From Sedimentisphaerales bacterium (GTDB lineage: Bacteria; Planctomycetota; Phycisphaerae; Sedimentisphaerales; Anaerobacaceae), in NCBI GenBank assembly GCA_016936075.1, contig JAFGPS010000158.1, positions 1-64,000 of the forward strand: a stretch of DNA of 64,000 nt, given 5' to 3'. The stretch's first letter is position 1. The number at the start of each line of letters is the position of its first letter. The notes beneath the pieces were generated by a model. That model was given only the letters and a program-made list of their open reading frames with translations, had not been told where the DNA came from and searched no databases. Both the position numbers and the translations under genes were made by a program. Positions 8,897-18,326 of this stretch are shown here, piece after piece.

Positions 8897-9842
8897 TAAT
8901 ATTCTTTATCGCTTCATCGATTTCTTCTTTGCTCTTTACACCGATGATTACTGCGTCTATTATATCAGATTGCATTACCCATGCAATAGATTTCTTTCTT
9001 TGTTCTATATCGGTAAAAGCACCTTCTCCAATTAATTTCATACCAATCGTGCCGTGTCCTTTTTCTCGCATAATTTTAAGCTGCTCAACTACAGGGGGAA
9101 CGTCTGATTCGCTGCTCTGTGCGAAAACCTGTTGTTGTGAAGTATCCATAAGAACGCCCTGCGGATTAATTCTTACAAGATTTACATCAACCCAGTCTAA
9201 TGATGCTGCTTTTGTCGTTGCGGATAAAGAATGACAGGAAATTCCATGCGTGCGGATATAACCTTTTTCTTTGGCTTTGGCAAGGTCTTCCATCAATTGC
9301 TTATTATCCTCATCCCAGGTTGGATTTGTCTGGCAATGAATAAGGAGGCTATCGATATATTCAGTATCATATGTTTTGAGAAATCCTTCGATTTTTTCGA
9401 GATTGTTTGGAGGAGTAGCCGCAGCTCCTGACCTGCGGCCAAATCTGCCGCCGCGACCGCCGCCATAAGCTGAAATTTTAGTTTGAATAAACAATTTCTC
9501 ACGAGGTAAGCCTTTAATCGCTTCGGCTAACATGGAATGTGTTTGATATGCTTCTGCGGTATCTAAACTGGTAATTCCCTTATCATAAGCATATTTAATC
9601 AGGTCTTTTAATCCATCCGGCCCGAGATTTCGCTGCTCAACTCCGTTTCTCGTTCCAAGACCAAGACCGAGCCTGCTAAGCTTTATACCTGTTTTTCCAA
9701 GTTCAACCTGGTCAATTGCAGTTTTCTTTACGATTTCAGTTGAAGTTTCAGCGCTTATTGCATATTGTGAAATTAACGCAGCACCGGCAACGGCTGCGGT
9801 ACCTTTAATAAATTCACGCCGATTTATTTGCTCTTTTTTCAT
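8871..9842 (-). CDS. TAT-exported aldo/keto reductase
   Basis: A 323-residue aldo/keto reductase with a twin-arginine signal (NRREFIKG at 7-14, then AAVAGAALIS), so it is exported folded. The catalytic set is visible: D94 and Y99 in SLDTAEAYQ, K122 in IQTKIS and H169 in LIHCQ. A Gly/Arg-rich insert, GGGRGGRFGRRSG (about 127-139), sits just after the catalytic lysine and is not usual for the family; similar inserts occur in the next three minus-strand genes. AAGGG precedes the ATG. Redox substrate unknown. Confidence 0.87.
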   Translation of the reverse strand: MKKEQINRREFIKGTAAVAGAALISQYAISAETSTEIVKKTAIDQVELGKTGIKLSRLGLGLGTRNGVEQRNLGPDGLKDLIKYAYDKGITSLDTAEAYQTHSMLAEAIKGLPREKLFIQTKISAYGGGRGGRFGRRSGAAATPPNNLEKIEGFLKTYDTEYIDSLLIHCQTNPTWDEDNKQLMEDLAKAKEKGYIRTHGISCHSLSATTKAASLDWVDVNLVRINPQGVLMDTSQQQVFAQSSESDVPPVVEQLKIMREKGHGTIGMKLIGEGAFTDIEQRKKSIAWVMQSDIIDAVIIGVKSKEEIDEAIKNINDAFAEKV

Positions 9843-9961
9843 AACGGAACCCTTTCATTGTTTTTATTATTACGATCCCTGTTTGTATTTAGTTCTATTC
9901 TTATTTAAATACTCAATTTGAATATTTTAAACAATATTGCATAAAATTATTAGATATTTAG

Positions 9962-11998
9962 TCATTCGGCTTGAAAAACGCGGAAGGAGTTTCCGGGGAT
10001 AGCAATATCGAAAGAAGCACTATTACTGACATTTCCGCCGCGTCCACCCATCATACCACCGCGACCTCCCATCATGCCGCCAAATCCTGCTCCTCTCCCA
10101 CCCATACCACCGAATCCCTGGCTGGCTGTGAGTATCTCATCTGTAAGAAGATTATGCAAACGAGCAGCACCACTAACCGAAACACGAGTGCTAACGGATT
10201 GTGATTTGAAATTCTGTACAATAAAAGTTTTATTATCATAGGCAAAGAGACTTACATGATCAGGAGCATCGAGACTGACAAATATATCCCTGCCGAGAAA
10301 ATTGCGAATCTGGTTAAGTACACTTTGCGGCAATCGATACAAATCCGCGAAATCATCAGGAATAGCAATAGCATAAAATGTACCTTTACCATATATTGTT
10401 GAACGCTCTGTCCCAATTACCATCGGGTATCCTGAAGCCGCTGTGTTGAACGGAATAGAATCCCAGGTATCATTCTCGAAATGTCGCATTTGAGGCATGA
10501 GGATATTCAGGTCCGGCTCGACTGCAGGCACCTGACCGCCTGTGCCGCCTCGTTGACCGCGACCAAAACCTCCAAAGCCGCCGAATCCACCACCAAAACT
10601 TTTTGCAATAACTCTATGGCCGGTGACTTCTATTTCAGCAATGTCCTGAAAACCATTCTCACCAAGAGCTTCTATCAGGCCGGTTGTCGCAATCACTCTT
10701 CCGCCCGCCTGAACAAACTTCTTCGTTTTGGCGACAAGTTGTTTGTCATACTTAGAAGCCGCGGTTAGTAAAATGGTGGAAGCGTTTTCAGGAAATTCGG
10801 GAACGAGGTCAATAGGAACGCCTATCGTACCAAGATAGTTGGGAAGATACGCTTCACCAACGGAATTGCAGGGCTTGTATGTAGCTAATCCAATCGGCTT
10901 GCCAAGTTTACCGAGGAATTTATCTAACAATTCCGCTGAATAACCGGCTGTGCGGGCTACCATATCAGGTGTATAGCTCGAGCCATCCGGTTGCAGAACA
11001 GGTTCCATAAGTCCGGCGAGTGTAGCATTTGGGTCCGGCTGGTTCTGCACCCCGCCTCTTGCACCGCCCATGCCCATACCACCCATCATACCTCCGCCAC
11101 CAAATCCGCGAAGTGTACCCATTATTTGCTGTGAATTAAATAATGTGATTTCTGGTACTTTTGCGAAAAATGTATCCCAGAACTGTTCAGCATAACGCGC
11201 GTCACCTCCACCGTCAATCCATCCGCCCTGATTGCCGCCGGGCTTGATGTTATTAAAATACTGCGTTTGAAGATAACTCTGGTATGACTGTAACCGCTGG
11301 CCGCCCTCGGCGTTGCGGGTTTCTGTGCCGGTGTAGATTGCATCGAAAAGTTTCGGCTGAACTGCCAAATCATAACCCAAACCTTGAAAACTTTCGTACC
11401 AGTTTGGATATTTTATAATAATCCTGACATTAGGATTTATTTTCTTAGCTGGGTTGATTATTAGATTTTTTGATACTTCATCCATCTGCTCAGTGCGAAA
11501 CTGGGTCCAGCTTTTGTCACCTTTGGCGTCTATACAAAGGTCACATTTGCAATTTGTAAAATAGAAATCATCAAGAATGATTTCATCGAAATATTTCGCC
11601 GTAAATTCGACCATTTCTTTAACCCTGTCCCTTTGTTCTTTATTGCTGTAACAGAAAGACTGGAAACCATTACCTTCATTAACTGTTAATCCCAAACCAG
11701 CGGAAACTTTAATACCCCTGTCGGCAAAGAATTTCTTCAATATTGTCACATCTGATTCTGTCGCGAGCTGATTGTTACGGGTAGTTTCGAGATACACCTT
11801 GTCCACCTTAAGCTGCTTTTCAACATTTTCCCACTGGCTCGCAAAACGCTCGAGGTTAGCCGGAGTCGAGTGAACTTCCTGGTAACGGAAATACACCGCT
11901 ATTTTCAAATTTTCATAGGCGTTTGCACAATTGCAAAAGAGTGACAGAAAAACAGTAATAACAAATAAGATTGCGGGACATTTGGTATGTTTCAACAT
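9962..11998 (-). CDS. Exported glycoside-hydrolase-like protein with Gly/Met-rich inserts
   Basis: About 678 residues from the ATG at 11998, which follows AAGGAGC; an upstream TTG would add six residues. A signal peptide (ILFVITVFLSLFC) is followed by a region that looks like a TIM-barrel glycosidase-like fold: the EIILDDFYFTNCKCDLC stretch resembles an acidic strand end and carries a CxCxxC cysteine group. Three low-complexity inserts rich in Gly, Met, Phe and Arg (GGGGMMGGMGMGG, GGGFGGFGGFGRG and GGMMGGRGGMMGG) lie near the middle, at two thirds and near the C-terminus. Enzymatic activity is not provable from this; carbohydrate or surface metabolism is inferred from neighbours. Confidence 0.6.
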   Translation of the reverse strand: MLKHTKCPAILFVITVFLSLFCNCANAYENLKIAVYFRYQEVHSTPANLERFASQWENVEKQLKVDKVYLETTRNNQLATESDVTILKKFFADRGIKVSAGLGLTVNEGNGFQSFCYSNKEQRDRVKEMVEFTAKYFDEIILDDFYFTNCKCDLCIDAKGDKSWTQFRTEQMDEVSKNLIINPAKKINPNVRIIIKYPNWYESFQGLGYDLAVQPKLFDAIYTGTETRNAEGGQRLQSYQSYLQTQYFNNIKPGGNQGGWIDGGGDARYAEQFWDTFFAKVPEITLFNSQQIMGTLRGFGGGGMMGGMGMGGARGGVQNQPDPNATLAGLMEPVLQPDGSSYTPDMVARTAGYSAELLDKFLGKLGKPIGLATYKPCNSVGEAYLPNYLGTIGVPIDLVPEFPENASTILLTAASKYDKQLVAKTKKFVQAGGRVIATTGLIEALGENGFQDIAEIEVTGHRVIAKSFGGGFGGFGGFGRGQRGGTGGQVPAVEPDLNILMPQMRHFENDTWDSIPFNTAASGYPMVIGTERSTIYGKGTFYAIAIPDDFADLYRLPQSVLNQIRNFLGRDIFVSLDAPDHVSLFAYDNKTFIVQNFKSQSVSTRVSVSGAARLHNLLTDEILTASQGFGGMGGRGAGFGGMMGGRGGMMGGRGGNVSNSASFDIAIPGNSFRVFQAE

Positions 11999-12032
11999 TT
12001 CAACGCTCCTTATCAATAGTTTTGAATTGTAG

Positions 12033-12051
12033 GGTGGGGTTCTACTCCACC
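12033..12051. repeat. GC-rich intergenic hairpin
   Basis: GGTGGGG and CTCCACC-type arms (12033-12039 with 12045-12051, one G-T wobble) fold into a seven-pair hairpin with a five-base loop in an otherwise AT-rich divergent gap (11999-12306). It looks like a short dispersed palindrome rather than a terminator of a known gene. The rest of this gap holds an imperfect inverted repeat (ATCAACTTTGAG near 12097 with CTCAAAGCTGAT near 12130) and no recognisable gene. Confidence 0.4.
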
Positions 12052-12306
12052 ATTTTTGAATCTAAACTTAAAACTTCTCTATAAGTGTAATTTTGAATCA
12101 ACTTTGAGTCAACAAGAAAACATCTGAATCTCAAAGCTGATGAATATTTCAAGTTGTTCTCGTTCATATTCTCAAAAAATAGAATAATTTTTCTCTTTTT
12201 TCAAATATTTAGGTAACGAATTGATGTTCTGTCTCGTCTATATATAGTGAAAAATCATTGAAGTATTGGTTAAATTGAAGAAAAGAATATTTCGTTTGAG
12301 GTTAAA

Positions 12307-12834
12307 ATGGAAACACCTGATATCGCAAAAAGCCATGGAAAAATTAAAAAAAGAGTTCTCGCAATAGCACGAATTATGATTCCATTATTAATCGTGATTT
12401 TGTGCATAGGAATAATGATGCATGTATTAAAACAGAAAGCAGAAGAAAAGATTTGCGGTGCTCGTATATCCAGCCTCGCAAGAGCACTTCTGATTTATAC
12501 TAATCAAAATGATCAGCCTATTACCCCCGAGAAATGGTGCGATTTACTGATTAAGAATTATAACGTTATTCAATCAGACTTCCGTTGTAGTAGTGCAAAG
12601 AAAGGGCCATGCAATTATGCTCTCAACAAAAATATAACACAAATTGGAAAGTCTTCACAAGAAGATATTGTTTTGCTTTTTGAAACACATCCCGGCTGGA
12701 ACCAAGTTGGAGGACTGGAAATATTAACAACAGAAAACCATTCACGTAAAGGATGCTATATCGCCTTTTGCGATTTGCATGTCGAATTCGTAAAAACAGA
12801 TGATATCAAAAAACTCAAATGGAAACCTGACTAA
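12307..12834 (+). CDS. Single-pass membrane protein, pseudopilin/DUF1559-like tail
   Basis: A 175-residue protein with one membrane segment (about residues 22-42, IMIPLLIVILCIGIMM) and a cysteine-rich outer domain. The ending GCYIAFCDLHVEFVKTDDI resembles the 'FxDGHV' tail of planctomycete proteins with a type II secretion-like N-terminal helix, with CDL in place of the usual DG, and a preceding H-S-R-K-G. The N-terminus lacks a clear prepilin peptidase site. It stands alone on the plus strand between minus-strand exported proteins. Function unknown. Confidence 0.65.
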   Translation: METPDIAKSHGKIKKRVLAIARIMIPLLIVILCIGIMMHVLKQKAEEKICGARISSLARALLIYTNQNDQPITPEKWCDLLIKNYNVIQSDFRCSSAKKGPCNYALNKNITQIGKSSQEDIVLLFETHPGWNQVGGLEILTTENHSRKGCYIAFCDLHVEFVKTDDIKKLKWKPD

Positions 12835-12853
12835 AAACTTATGCAATACTGTA

Positions 12854-14677
12854 TTATTTTTTCTCCTCTATCGGCTTTAGTTCTTTTCCTTTGAGGCCGG
12901 GATAATCTACTGTGTATCTATAAACTCTGAAAATTTGTGTTTCCATTATTCCAAAACCTGTTCCGCCGCCCCAGACTGGTAATGTGGATGGCATTCCTTT
13001 TAAACCGGCAACAGTTGGGTCATCACGAGATACCACGAATCTTGGTAATTCTTCAGTTGGAGTTTGCTGTGAGCCGCCAAATCCGGGCATACCGGGAAAT
13101 CCGCCACGACCTCCGGGACCACCGAAGCCGCCGCCCATCATACCTCCCATCATTCCTCCACCCATCATGCCGCCGCCAAACTGGGATTTCATATCAGGTC
13201 CTTCGGGGCCGTCACCGCCGGTATAGACACAACGCCAGAGAACTTTCTTATCTGGAGTCACTTCGAAGAAAACACCAAATGCACCAGAGCATATAAGGGT
13301 ATTGCCATTAGGTTGACGTTCTGCGCCGGAGATATGCATTGAGAAGAAATCTGTTTTATTTGGTGCGGTATAACTCCAGAGAGCTTCTTTCGGGCTGTAA
13401 GCTTTGCCTTTTTCGAGAGGATAATTTCCATTCTCATCTACAGGCGTGACAATTTCATCAACTGATGAATAGTCACCACCGGGTCTGTATGGGCCATTGT
13501 TAAAGACCAATAAATGTCCGGCTCCGGGTTTTCCTTTTGTAATCCAATGAACATCATGCTGATTGAAAAATCTCTGGTCATCTTCTGTTCCGGCTCGATA
13601 CGCGCGAGGATTGCCCCATCTATAAATCAGGTCCCCACCTTTTCCATGCTTGCCGCCTGTATGACCTTTTGCTTCTTCTGTTGTCGTGCTATGGTCAATT
13701 ACCCAAATTTCACTGAATCCGTAGCAGCTTATCGCAATCTGGTCGAGGTCTGGATTATAATCAATTGCATTCGTATGCAGCCAGTCGGGAGGCATTGTGC
13801 CACCTGCGCCAGTCAAACCCGGCATAGTCATTCCTGCCCCACCGCCAAATCCGGGCATGCCGCCAAAACCGCCCATCATACCGCCACCGAAACCACCCGC
13901 CGCAGATTGAGAAGAACCAGCGGCTGGAGTAACAGTACGATTCGCGGTGAAATTAATATCAATAAGTTCCGGGTGAGCCGCAACGTCACCATAATTGGCT
14001 TTGTTTTTATCAAAATCCTGTATCAAATGGTCCCATGAGTGCCATTGCCAGACGATTTCTCCGCCGTTATTCACTTTGTCTGGTTTGATTTCAATAATAA
14101 AATCAGGATGCAGAACATTATTTCCCTGAACACTCGGATTTCTACCCGCGTCGATTGTTTCCTGTGCGGTTTTTCTTTCCCATGCTATACAGAGAATATT
14201 TCCATTTGGCATTTTTTCTATATCATGATGCAATGTATGGTCATCGCCGTAGAACTTGAATTCCCATACAACTTTCCCGTCCCAGTCAATTTCCTGTATA
14301 CGTCCGCCTGCTCCGCCGCCCCTGCTTTCCGAGCCGAATCCCGGCATAGCGCCAAATCCGCCCATTCCACCGAATCCGCCTCGACCACCGCGAGCATTTT
14401 GTCCCGCCGCAGGCTGTTCGAGCTGGTCAACCGTACTTGTGCGTAAGAGGTTTCCGTTCTCAAGTAAATATGCACTGATTGCTGGCGAGCCGTCATTGAG
14501 CCAGTAATGTACTACATTACCATCCATATCAACAAGATAAGTCGTAGTATGAAAATTCGGGGCGACAAGATTATAGCCATCATAGGTCTTATCAGCAGTG
14601 CCGCCAAATACTGAAACTGATAAAACAATTTCTATTATCAACAACGCTGATTTTAATATTCTCTTAAACATGTTCAT
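12854..14677 (-). CDS. Arylsulfotransferase-like exported beta-propeller protein, paralogue 1
   Basis: A 607-residue exported protein (hydrophobic segment about 9-24) with repeated propeller blades typical of the ASST family: TTTYLVDMDGNVVHYW (45-60), RIQEIDWDGKVVWEF (126-140), HHDIEKMPNGNIL (150-162), GAERQPNGNTLIC. Family members transfer sulfate between phenols in the periplasm; activity here is unproven. Three Gly/Met-rich inserts break the propeller at about 96-125, 261-291 and 500-536. It is a tandem paralogue of the gene just upstream (30-base gap). The cluster suggests exported redox or sulfur-compound chemistry, which is inference. Confidence 0.75.
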   Translation of the reverse strand: MNMFKRILKSALLIIEIVLSVSVFGGTADKTYDGYNLVAPNFHTTTYLVDMDGNVVHYWLNDGSPAISAYLLENGNLLRTSTVDQLEQPAAGQNARGGRGGFGGMGGFGAMPGFGSESRGGGAGGRIQEIDWDGKVVWEFKFYGDDHTLHHDIEKMPNGNILCIAWERKTAQETIDAGRNPSVQGNNVLHPDFIIEIKPDKVNNGGEIVWQWHSWDHLIQDFDKNKANYGDVAAHPELIDINFTANRTVTPAAGSSQSAAGGFGGGMMGGFGGMPGFGGGAGMTMPGLTGAGGTMPPDWLHTNAIDYNPDLDQIAISCYGFSEIWVIDHSTTTEEAKGHTGGKHGKGGDLIYRWGNPRAYRAGTEDDQRFFNQHDVHWITKGKPGAGHLLVFNNGPYRPGGDYSSVDEIVTPVDENGNYPLEKGKAYSPKEALWSYTAPNKTDFFSMHISGAERQPNGNTLICSGAFGVFFEVTPDKKVLWRCVYTGGDGPEGPDMKSQFGGGMMGGGMMGGMMGGGFGGPGGRGGFPGMPGFGGSQQTPTEELPRFVVSRDDPTVAGLKGMPSTLPVWGGGTGFGIMETQIFRVYRYTVDYPGLKGKELKPIEEKK

Positions 14678-14707
14678 TTTCCAAAATATATTTAATAAAA
14701 ATACATC

Positions 14708-16534
14708 TTAATTTTGAGTATCATTCTTAATAGGAGTCAGTTCTTTTCCTTTAAGTGCAGGATGATCAGCAGGTATTCGTACCGCGCGGAAAATCTGGTT
14801 GGCCATATTGAAACCGCCCATTCCACCGCCGCGAGCACCGCCACGTGCACCACCTGCTCTTGCGCCACCAAAAGCACCTGCTCCTGCACCCTGGCCCAAT
14901 TGGCCTCTCATACCGGCCATACCTGCACCTCTTTGTCCCTGAGGAGCGGCTGAATTTGCATCAGCGGGAGCGGCTCCCATTCCTCTCATACCACCACCGA
15001 AAGCTCCTGCGCCACCCATCATACCAGCGCCGCCACGAGCACCCTGACCGCCGCCAAAGCCCCCTCCCATCATTCCGCCGCGGGCACCGCCAGCGCCGCC
15101 TAAGCCGCTTGTAGAATAATCAAATTCCCAAACAATTTCCTTATCAGACGTTACTTCAAAGAAATGACCACTGGCACCTTCACATATAAGGGTATTGCCA
15201 TTAGGCAATCGCTGTGCGCCGGCAATATTCTGAGAATAAAAGTTCGTTTTTTTATTTGGATCCGTATATTGCCAAACAGGTATTACATCAGCAAAGACTT
15301 TTCCATTCATCTTAAATTTACCATTTTCGTCTATAGGAAGAGTAAATTCTTCGACAGAAGAATAGTTGCCGTCAAGTCGATTCGGACCATTATTGAAAAT
15401 TAGCAGGTGACCTTCACCCGGTAAACCTTTTTCTATCCAGTGAATGTTATGCGGGCTGAAGAATTTTTTATCTTCAATCGTACCTTGTTTATAAGCAGCG
15501 GGATTTCCATATCTGTAAATCAGGTCGCCGCCTTTACCATGTTTGCCACCAGCATGACCGGCCGCTTCTTCTGTAGTTGTGCTATGATCGATAACCCAGA
15601 TTTCACTTATAGTATAACTGCTAACGATAATCAAATCGAGTTCTTCATTATAATCGATAGCATTGAAATGGGTCCAGTCTGTTACAGGTATTGGACCTCC
15701 CCCTCCCATCATACCACCACCCATACCGCCTGCACCGCCGCGGCGATTACCTTGTCCGGCACCTGGCGCAGTATCATCCCAGCTATCTGTATAATTAAGA
15801 TTGATTAATTCGGGATGTTCAGAAACTTTGCCATAATTGGGTTTGTTTGGATCAAAATCCTGAATTATATGGTCCCATGCATACCATTTCCAAACAACTT
15901 CAGCAGTATTAGGTCCAGTAGGTTTAAGTTCTACAATACAATCGGGATTCTGTTCTCCAGACTGAAATGCGGGATTACGTCCTGCTTCGATTGACTCCAG
16001 AGCAGATTTCGCATCCCAGCAAATTAGTAAAATATTATCGTTGGGCATTCTTTCAATATCATGATGCGGTACTTCTGTTTCAGTTGCATATATATACTCC
16101 CAGACGACATTTCCATCCCAGTCAATTTCCTGTATTTTTCCGCCTACTCCAATTCCGCCCGGCTGGCGTTTTTCATCACTAAATTCCTGCGTTCCGGGTG
16201 CACCGCCTCGTTGACCACCTCGGCCGCCGCGTCCGCCCATCATGCCTCCCATCATTCCGCCGCCCATCATTCCGCCGCCTGCGGTTCTGGATGCTGATCT
16301 GAACAAATGACCATTATCGAGGAAATATGTACTAAATCCCGCAGAATTTTCCATATCCCACTCATGAACGATTTTACCATCCATATTTATAAGATATGTA
16401 GTAGTGCCAAATAATTGTTGAAAGAGAGTGTATCCTTCAAACACTTTATCGTTTGTTTGTGATAGAGCGCTTCCAAAAATTATAAAATGAAGAATTGCGA
16501 ATGCTGATATGACGACAAATAAACCTTTTTTCAT
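14708..16534 (-). CDS. Arylsulfotransferase-like exported beta-propeller protein, paralogue 2
   Basis: A 608-residue paralogue of the next gene downstream, with the same blade motifs (GTTTYLINMDGKIVHEW, KIQEIDWDGNVVWEY, HHDIERMPNDNIL, GAQRLPNGNTLICEG) and signal peptide. The two align along their length, but the Gly/Met-rich inserts differ in length and content: here about 86-112, 258-280 and a long one at about 483-575. The inserts fall at matching places, between conserved blades, so they expanded independently at the same loops. GAGGAGC precedes the ATG. Likely first gene of a two-gene operon. Confidence 0.75.
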   Translation of the reverse strand: MKKGLFVVISAFAILHFIIFGSALSQTNDKVFEGYTLFQQLFGTTTYLINMDGKIVHEWDMENSAGFSTYFLDNGHLFRSASRTAGGGMMGGGMMGGMMGGRGGRGGQRGGAPGTQEFSDEKRQPGGIGVGGKIQEIDWDGNVVWEYIYATETEVPHHDIERMPNDNILLICWDAKSALESIEAGRNPAFQSGEQNPDCIVELKPTGPNTAEVVWKWYAWDHIIQDFDPNKPNYGKVSEHPELINLNYTDSWDDTAPGAGQGNRRGGAGGMGGGMMGGGGPIPVTDWTHFNAIDYNEELDLIIVSSYTISEIWVIDHSTTTEEAAGHAGGKHGKGGDLIYRYGNPAAYKQGTIEDKKFFSPHNIHWIEKGLPGEGHLLIFNNGPNRLDGNYSSVEEFTLPIDENGKFKMNGKVFADVIPVWQYTDPNKKTNFYSQNIAGAQRLPNGNTLICEGASGHFFEVTSDKEIVWEFDYSTSGLGGAGGARGGMMGGGFGGGQGARGGAGMMGGAGAFGGGMRGMGAAPADANSAAPQGQRGAGMAGMRGQLGQGAGAGAFGGARAGGARGGARGGGMGGFNMANQIFRAVRIPADHPALKGKELTPIKNDTQN

Positions 16535-16724
16535 TTTTTTGCTCCTCTTAACTGAGATTAACCTTTCCTGTGATTATTTTTACAGCTAAGACGTATCTTA
16601 TCATATTCTTTATTGCATTAAAAGAGGAAAAAAGAGTTGATATTTTAAAATCAAAACCAGATTGCTTATCTATTATTTTTAATGTATTTATTTTTAAGTT
16701 ATGAACTATACGCCCAAAAACAAA

Positions 16725-18311
16725 TCAACTTTCAGCAATCAAACATAATTTCTCAGATGACAGCGATGATAGCTCCGCGCCACAATGTGGACAATGAGGA
16801 GTATTTAAGCCGCGTTTTTTATTGCAATGGTGACATTTTATTGTCGGCGTGAAATTCAAAGCCAGATATACAAGCAAACCAATAATATTAAACAAAAACG
16901 CAAATATAACCCAGCAGCCCAAATCTATCCAGCTTTTCCTTCTCGGCCATGCGTGAATAAATACAATCCCTGCTAATATTAAACTTAGCAAATAACTATA
17001 TACATCAGTGTTTGGTGCAAATCTAAATAACTCCCTATAAATTGCCCATATATCCTGATTGTATCGGATTAATCTTCTAAATACCAATCTGCCAAGTATG
17101 TCATAGAAAGCAGGTGATATTTTTGAAAGCACTTTTATTGTTTTTTGTTCAAGCGAAGCTTCTCGACTGTATGCAATTTCTCGTGGCGATCTTACCCATT
17201 CGAATTTGTTTATAAATTTTATATTTCCTGAAGAATCAACTTCGTATAACTCTTCAGCTTGTGTAATAGGTTCTTTCATACGTTCCTGACGCCATTTTAT
17301 ATAAGCTTCAGAGTTCATTGTAATTTCTTTTGGTGGAATCAGACTTGAATAAGTTGCACGCATATATATTTTTTCATTGGTTGCGGTTACAATTGAAATA
17401 TCACTATTTAATCCTTCAGGCTTTTTTATCTGGAAAGATTCGTCAGGATCGCGAAGAACAACATACGTGGAATTCTTTTCTGTCCTGCAAAATATTAAAG
17501 GGCGATACCCCTCATTAATTTTATAATATTCATTATCAAGTGACAATTCCATCCAGTTATGAAGCAGAATATCTCTGATACTATCATCTGTTATATGCAA
17601 AAGTGTTTGAAAAGTCTGTTTCCTGAAATCGATTTGAAGTATATCGCTTTTATTAATCCACAACACAATTGGACCACCCCCCTGCACCGGCACCCAAGTC
17701 TGGATTTTATCAGCTTTTTTTAATGGTTTTATCTGAGATTTTTCTTTTGTAAAACCATTTGAGCCGCAATATGCGATTAAACTTCCATTTTTATCAAAAC
17801 CTTCAAAATATTCTCCTATATAATTATACCGCCATAGATTAATAATTTCTCTGTTATTAAGGACTGATACGACAAAAGATCTGCGTGAATCTGGAAACAT
17901 GGAATCAAATTGATTCGTTAAATAATCATAATTCATATAATATTGTGTAGAATTTACCCATTTCAGATATTTATCAGGAAGCGCATTACCTTTACCTTGC
18001 CAGAGAAGGTTGTCATTTAAATCATATATCTTACATTGCTGGTCTTCAGGCAAAGAGTAATTTGTATATGCCAGATTTACACTTCCATCAGGTAAAAATA
18101 TCTTGCCGGAGCTTTCGATTAGTTTCTGATGATCTATAGGTTCTTGCTGTTTTTCCTGATTTTGATTAGGTGATGTATTATAAATAAAAAAAGAGCCTAT
18201 TATTCCTATGGTAAATAGTTGAATAATAAAAAGCGATAATGAAAGTAAAAATGTCAACATCAGTACTCTGCTGAACTTTCCAGCTATTTCTATATATTTT
18301 TTACTTTGCAT
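16725..18311 (-). CDS. Membrane protein with C-terminal zinc ribbon
   Basis: I do not recognise the family. The 528 residues hold one membrane helix near the N-terminus (about 17-41), a large middle domain with WxxxGNALPDKYLKW-like repeats, three hydrophobic segments near 430-485, and a C-terminal CHHC...CPHC zinc ribbon. It follows the ABC permease gene by 15 bases with GGGAGAG before the ATG, so it is the last gene of the gntR operon. The middle domain is large enough to be extracytoplasmic, and the ribbon would then be cytosolic. It may be an accessory to the transporter. Confidence 0.7.
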   Translation of the reverse strand: MQSKKYIEIAGKFSRVLMLTFLLSLSLFIIQLFTIGIIGSFFIYNTSPNQNQEKQQEPIDHQKLIESSGKIFLPDGSVNLAYTNYSLPEDQQCKIYDLNDNLLWQGKGNALPDKYLKWVNSTQYYMNYDYLTNQFDSMFPDSRRSFVVSVLNNREIINLWRYNYIGEYFEGFDKNGSLIAYCGSNGFTKEKSQIKPLKKADKIQTWVPVQGGGPIVLWINKSDILQIDFRKQTFQTLLHITDDSIRDILLHNWMELSLDNEYYKINEGYRPLIFCRTEKNSTYVVLRDPDESFQIKKPEGLNSDISIVTATNEKIYMRATYSSLIPPKEITMNSEAYIKWRQERMKEPITQAEELYEVDSSGNIKFINKFEWVRSPREIAYSREASLEQKTIKVLSKISPAFYDILGRLVFRRLIRYNQDIWAIYRELFRFAPNTDVYSYLLSLILAGIVFIHAWPRRKSWIDLGCWVIFAFLFNIIGLLVYLALNFTPTIKCHHCNKKRGLNTPHCPHCGAELSSLSSEKLCLIAES

Positions 18312-18326
18312 AATATGGCTCTCCCG

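Noticed and set aside
12096-12143. Imperfect inverted repeat (ATCAACTTTGAG / CTCAAAGCTGAT) as terminator
   Set aside because: It lies in a divergent gap, so it ends no gene, and has no T run; could be an operator but no evidence supports a regulator.
13514-14038. Long plus-strand frames opposite the arylsulfotransferase-like genes
   Set aside because: They are antisense shadows produced by the Gly-rich, codon-biased minus-strand genes and show no family features.
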